Shown here: positions 63,228 through 64,000 of the stretch, piece by piece | Layout of the letters: every line of letters begins with the position of its first letter | Position numbering within the stretch: the stretch's first letter is position 1 | NCBI GenBank assembly: GCA_017553445.1 | Contig: JAFZMD010000068.1 | Span: 1 to 64,000, forward strand | Reading direction: 5' to 3' | DNA length: 64,000 nt | Source of the DNA: Methanobrevibacter sp. | Lineage (GTDB): Archaea > Methanobacteriota > Methanobacteria > Methanobacteriales > Methanobacteriaceae | The notes under the pieces: generated by a model | Told to the model about the DNA's origin: nothing | Databases searched by the model: none | Seen by the model: only the letters and a program-made list of their open reading frames with translations | Program-made: the position numbers and the translations under genes

Positions 63228-63592
63228 TTACTGGTTGGAGATGGAGTGTTAGAACCGCTTCCTTCCCCTTGATGAGAATCAGTAGCAGGCTCCTGATTTT
63301 GAGTTTGTTGCTGAGATTGTTGGGAAGTATCCTCCGTTGTTTCTACATTAGGATGGGAACTAGAACTAGAACTACTATCATCAGTATAAGTTTGAACAGA
63401 TCCTCCTGAATTGGAGTGACCGCTGTCAGAATCAGGATTTGTCATATTTCCAAAAAACGGTGTTTGATTTGTATCATTATTTCCAAAGTTTAAATGATAT
63501 GTGCCCGTCATTGCTGCAAAAACACCTGCAAAACAAAAAGCTATGATTGCAACAATCAATACAACTAAAACAACTGCAGAACGACTTGACAT
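63224..63592 (-). CDS. Membrane-anchored low-complexity protein
   Basis: The 122-residue protein has an N-terminal span (AVVLVVLIVAIIAFCFAGVFAAM) and a Ser/Gln/Thr/Asn-rich extracellular tail with short repeats (SSSSSSHPN, QQSQQQTQNQ). Tails of this kind span or stick in the wall and are poorly conserved. No function is visible. The GTG at 63601 belongs to the AGGTG ribosome site, so the ATG at 63592 is used. Confidence 0.6.
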   Translation of the reverse strand: MSSRSAVVLVVLIVAIIAFCFAGVFAAMTGTYHLNFGNNDTNQTPFFGNMTNPDSDSGHSNSGGSVQTYTDDSSSSSSSHPNVETTEDTSQQSQQQTQNQEPATDSHQGEGSGSNTPSPTSN

Positions 63593-63652
63593 TTTAAACA
63601 CCTAAAATATTAATATCAATATTATGTATAATTATATTATATAAAGATTATT

Positions 63653-64000
63653 ATGAAAACCATAGCAAAAGCGGTTGAAAGTGAAATAAATGTTAAAAAA
63701 TCACAATTCATTTGTCATTTATTTCCAACCAAAACCAAAAAGGAAAGTAAGGAAATCATATTAAAGGTCAATGAGCAATATAGCGATGCCACCCATAATT
63801 GTACTGCATATATTGTCTCTGACGGCGAAGGATTTGACGATGATGGTGAACCTGGAGGAACTGCAGGCAAACCCATGATTAATGTTTTAAGGAAAAACGA
63901 CCTGCATAATGTTACTGCTGTGGTTACCCGTTATTTCGGCGGAATTAAGCTCGGTGCCGGAGGTTTAGTTAGGGCTTATTCAAAATCAGTTTTGGAAGCC
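63653..64000 (+). CDS. YigZ/IMPACT family protein (5' part, runs out of window)
   Basis: The first 116 codons start MKTIAKAVESEINVKKSQFICHLFPTKT and contain YSDATHNCTAYIVSDGEGFDDDGEPGGTAGKPM and VTRYFGGIKLGAGGLVRAYSK, the signature of the YigZ/IMPACT N-terminal domain. Eukaryotic IMPACT binds the translation regulator GCN1, and bacterial members have unknown substrates. The remaining coding part lies beyond the window. The gene is divergent from the low-complexity protein gene. Confidence 0.93.
   Translation, partial: MKTIAKAVESEINVKKSQFICHLFPTKTKKESKEIILKVNEQYSDATHNCTAYIVSDGEGFDDDGEPGGTAGKPMINVLRKNDLHNVTAVVTRYFGGIKLGAGGLVRAYSKSVLEA

Overview
The window is a 64 kb chromosomal piece of an AT-rich methanogenic archaeon of the order Methanobacteriales, most likely a Methanobrevibacter. 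This rests on a secreted beta-helix adhesin-like protein, geranylgeranylglyceryl phosphate synthase for archaeal lipids, a Mur-ligase homologue of the kind expected for pseudomurein, archaeal ribosomal proteins L37e and L40e with an Sm-like protein, NurA-HerA-Mre11-Rad50, a thermonicotianamine-type synthase, an MTH538-like TIR-fold protein and archaeal-type enzymes (ApgM, NadM, ArfB, phosphopantoate-beta-alanine ligase). Shine-Dalgarno sites of the GGAGGTGAT type are common and often lie over a false upstream GTG, so several starts were moved downstream.

Layout. 1-2325: 3'-truncated adhesin-like gene with tandem repeats, then 0.6 kb of AT-rich DNA. 2.9-5.0 kb: hypA-hypB with a DUF354 gene. 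5.1-13.0 kb: ferredoxin-domain aldo/keto reductase, then a DNA-processing block (MrfA/Hrq1-like helicase with TPRs, divergent from a UvrD-like helicase followed by a PD-(D/E)XK nuclease). 13-17 kb: DUF169, then a Mur ligase / VanW-like / nucleotidyltransferase group. 17-24 kb: TIR-like gene convergent with nurA-herA and mre11-rad50. 24-32 kb: lipid synthase, L40e, NSS transporter, a DUF11 surface protein, Tsr3, NadM, MoaE and two tandem molbindins. 32-39 kb: TrmO, M42 peptidase, HEAT-repeat protein, RNase H-like exonuclease, a candidate structured ncRNA, a CoA-pathway pair and a Dph6-type ligase. 39-45 kb: a class III prepilin and its peptidase, PyrG, an M14-like membrane-anchored protein and a flavodoxin. 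44-53 kb: esterase, GNAT, MATE, flavoprotein, ApgM, homoserine dehydrogenase with an ACT protein, a GatC-like protein, an SDR and a ThiF/MoeB-like E1. 53-64 kb: asparagine synthetase, MetY, nicotianamine synthase-like protein, MetX-CBS, RNase III, L37e/LSm, a Panacea-domain protein, a PUA protein, ArfB and the start of a YigZ/IMPACT gene.

Themes. Amino-acid genes (hom-ACT, metX-CBS, metY, asnB) are scattered but complementary. Molybdenum and nickel metabolism are represented by MoaE, two molbindins, HypA and HypB. DNA repair is unusually dense.

The least expected signals are non-coding. (1) A 16-base element, A[CG]TT[AG]TCAANTGCTCT, lies just upstream of the AT-rich promoter region of four genes (uvrD-like, nurA, a Panacea-domain gene and an unknown gene) and may mark a small regulon. 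(2) A candidate small RNA at 36316-36455 lies in a divergent intergenic region with its own TATA box, a GAAA-capped 5' hairpin and a terminator-like 3' hairpin. (3) Three GGTTATA repeats at exact 18-bp spacing precede the prepilin peptidase gene. No rRNA, tRNA, CRISPR array or insertion sequence was found.
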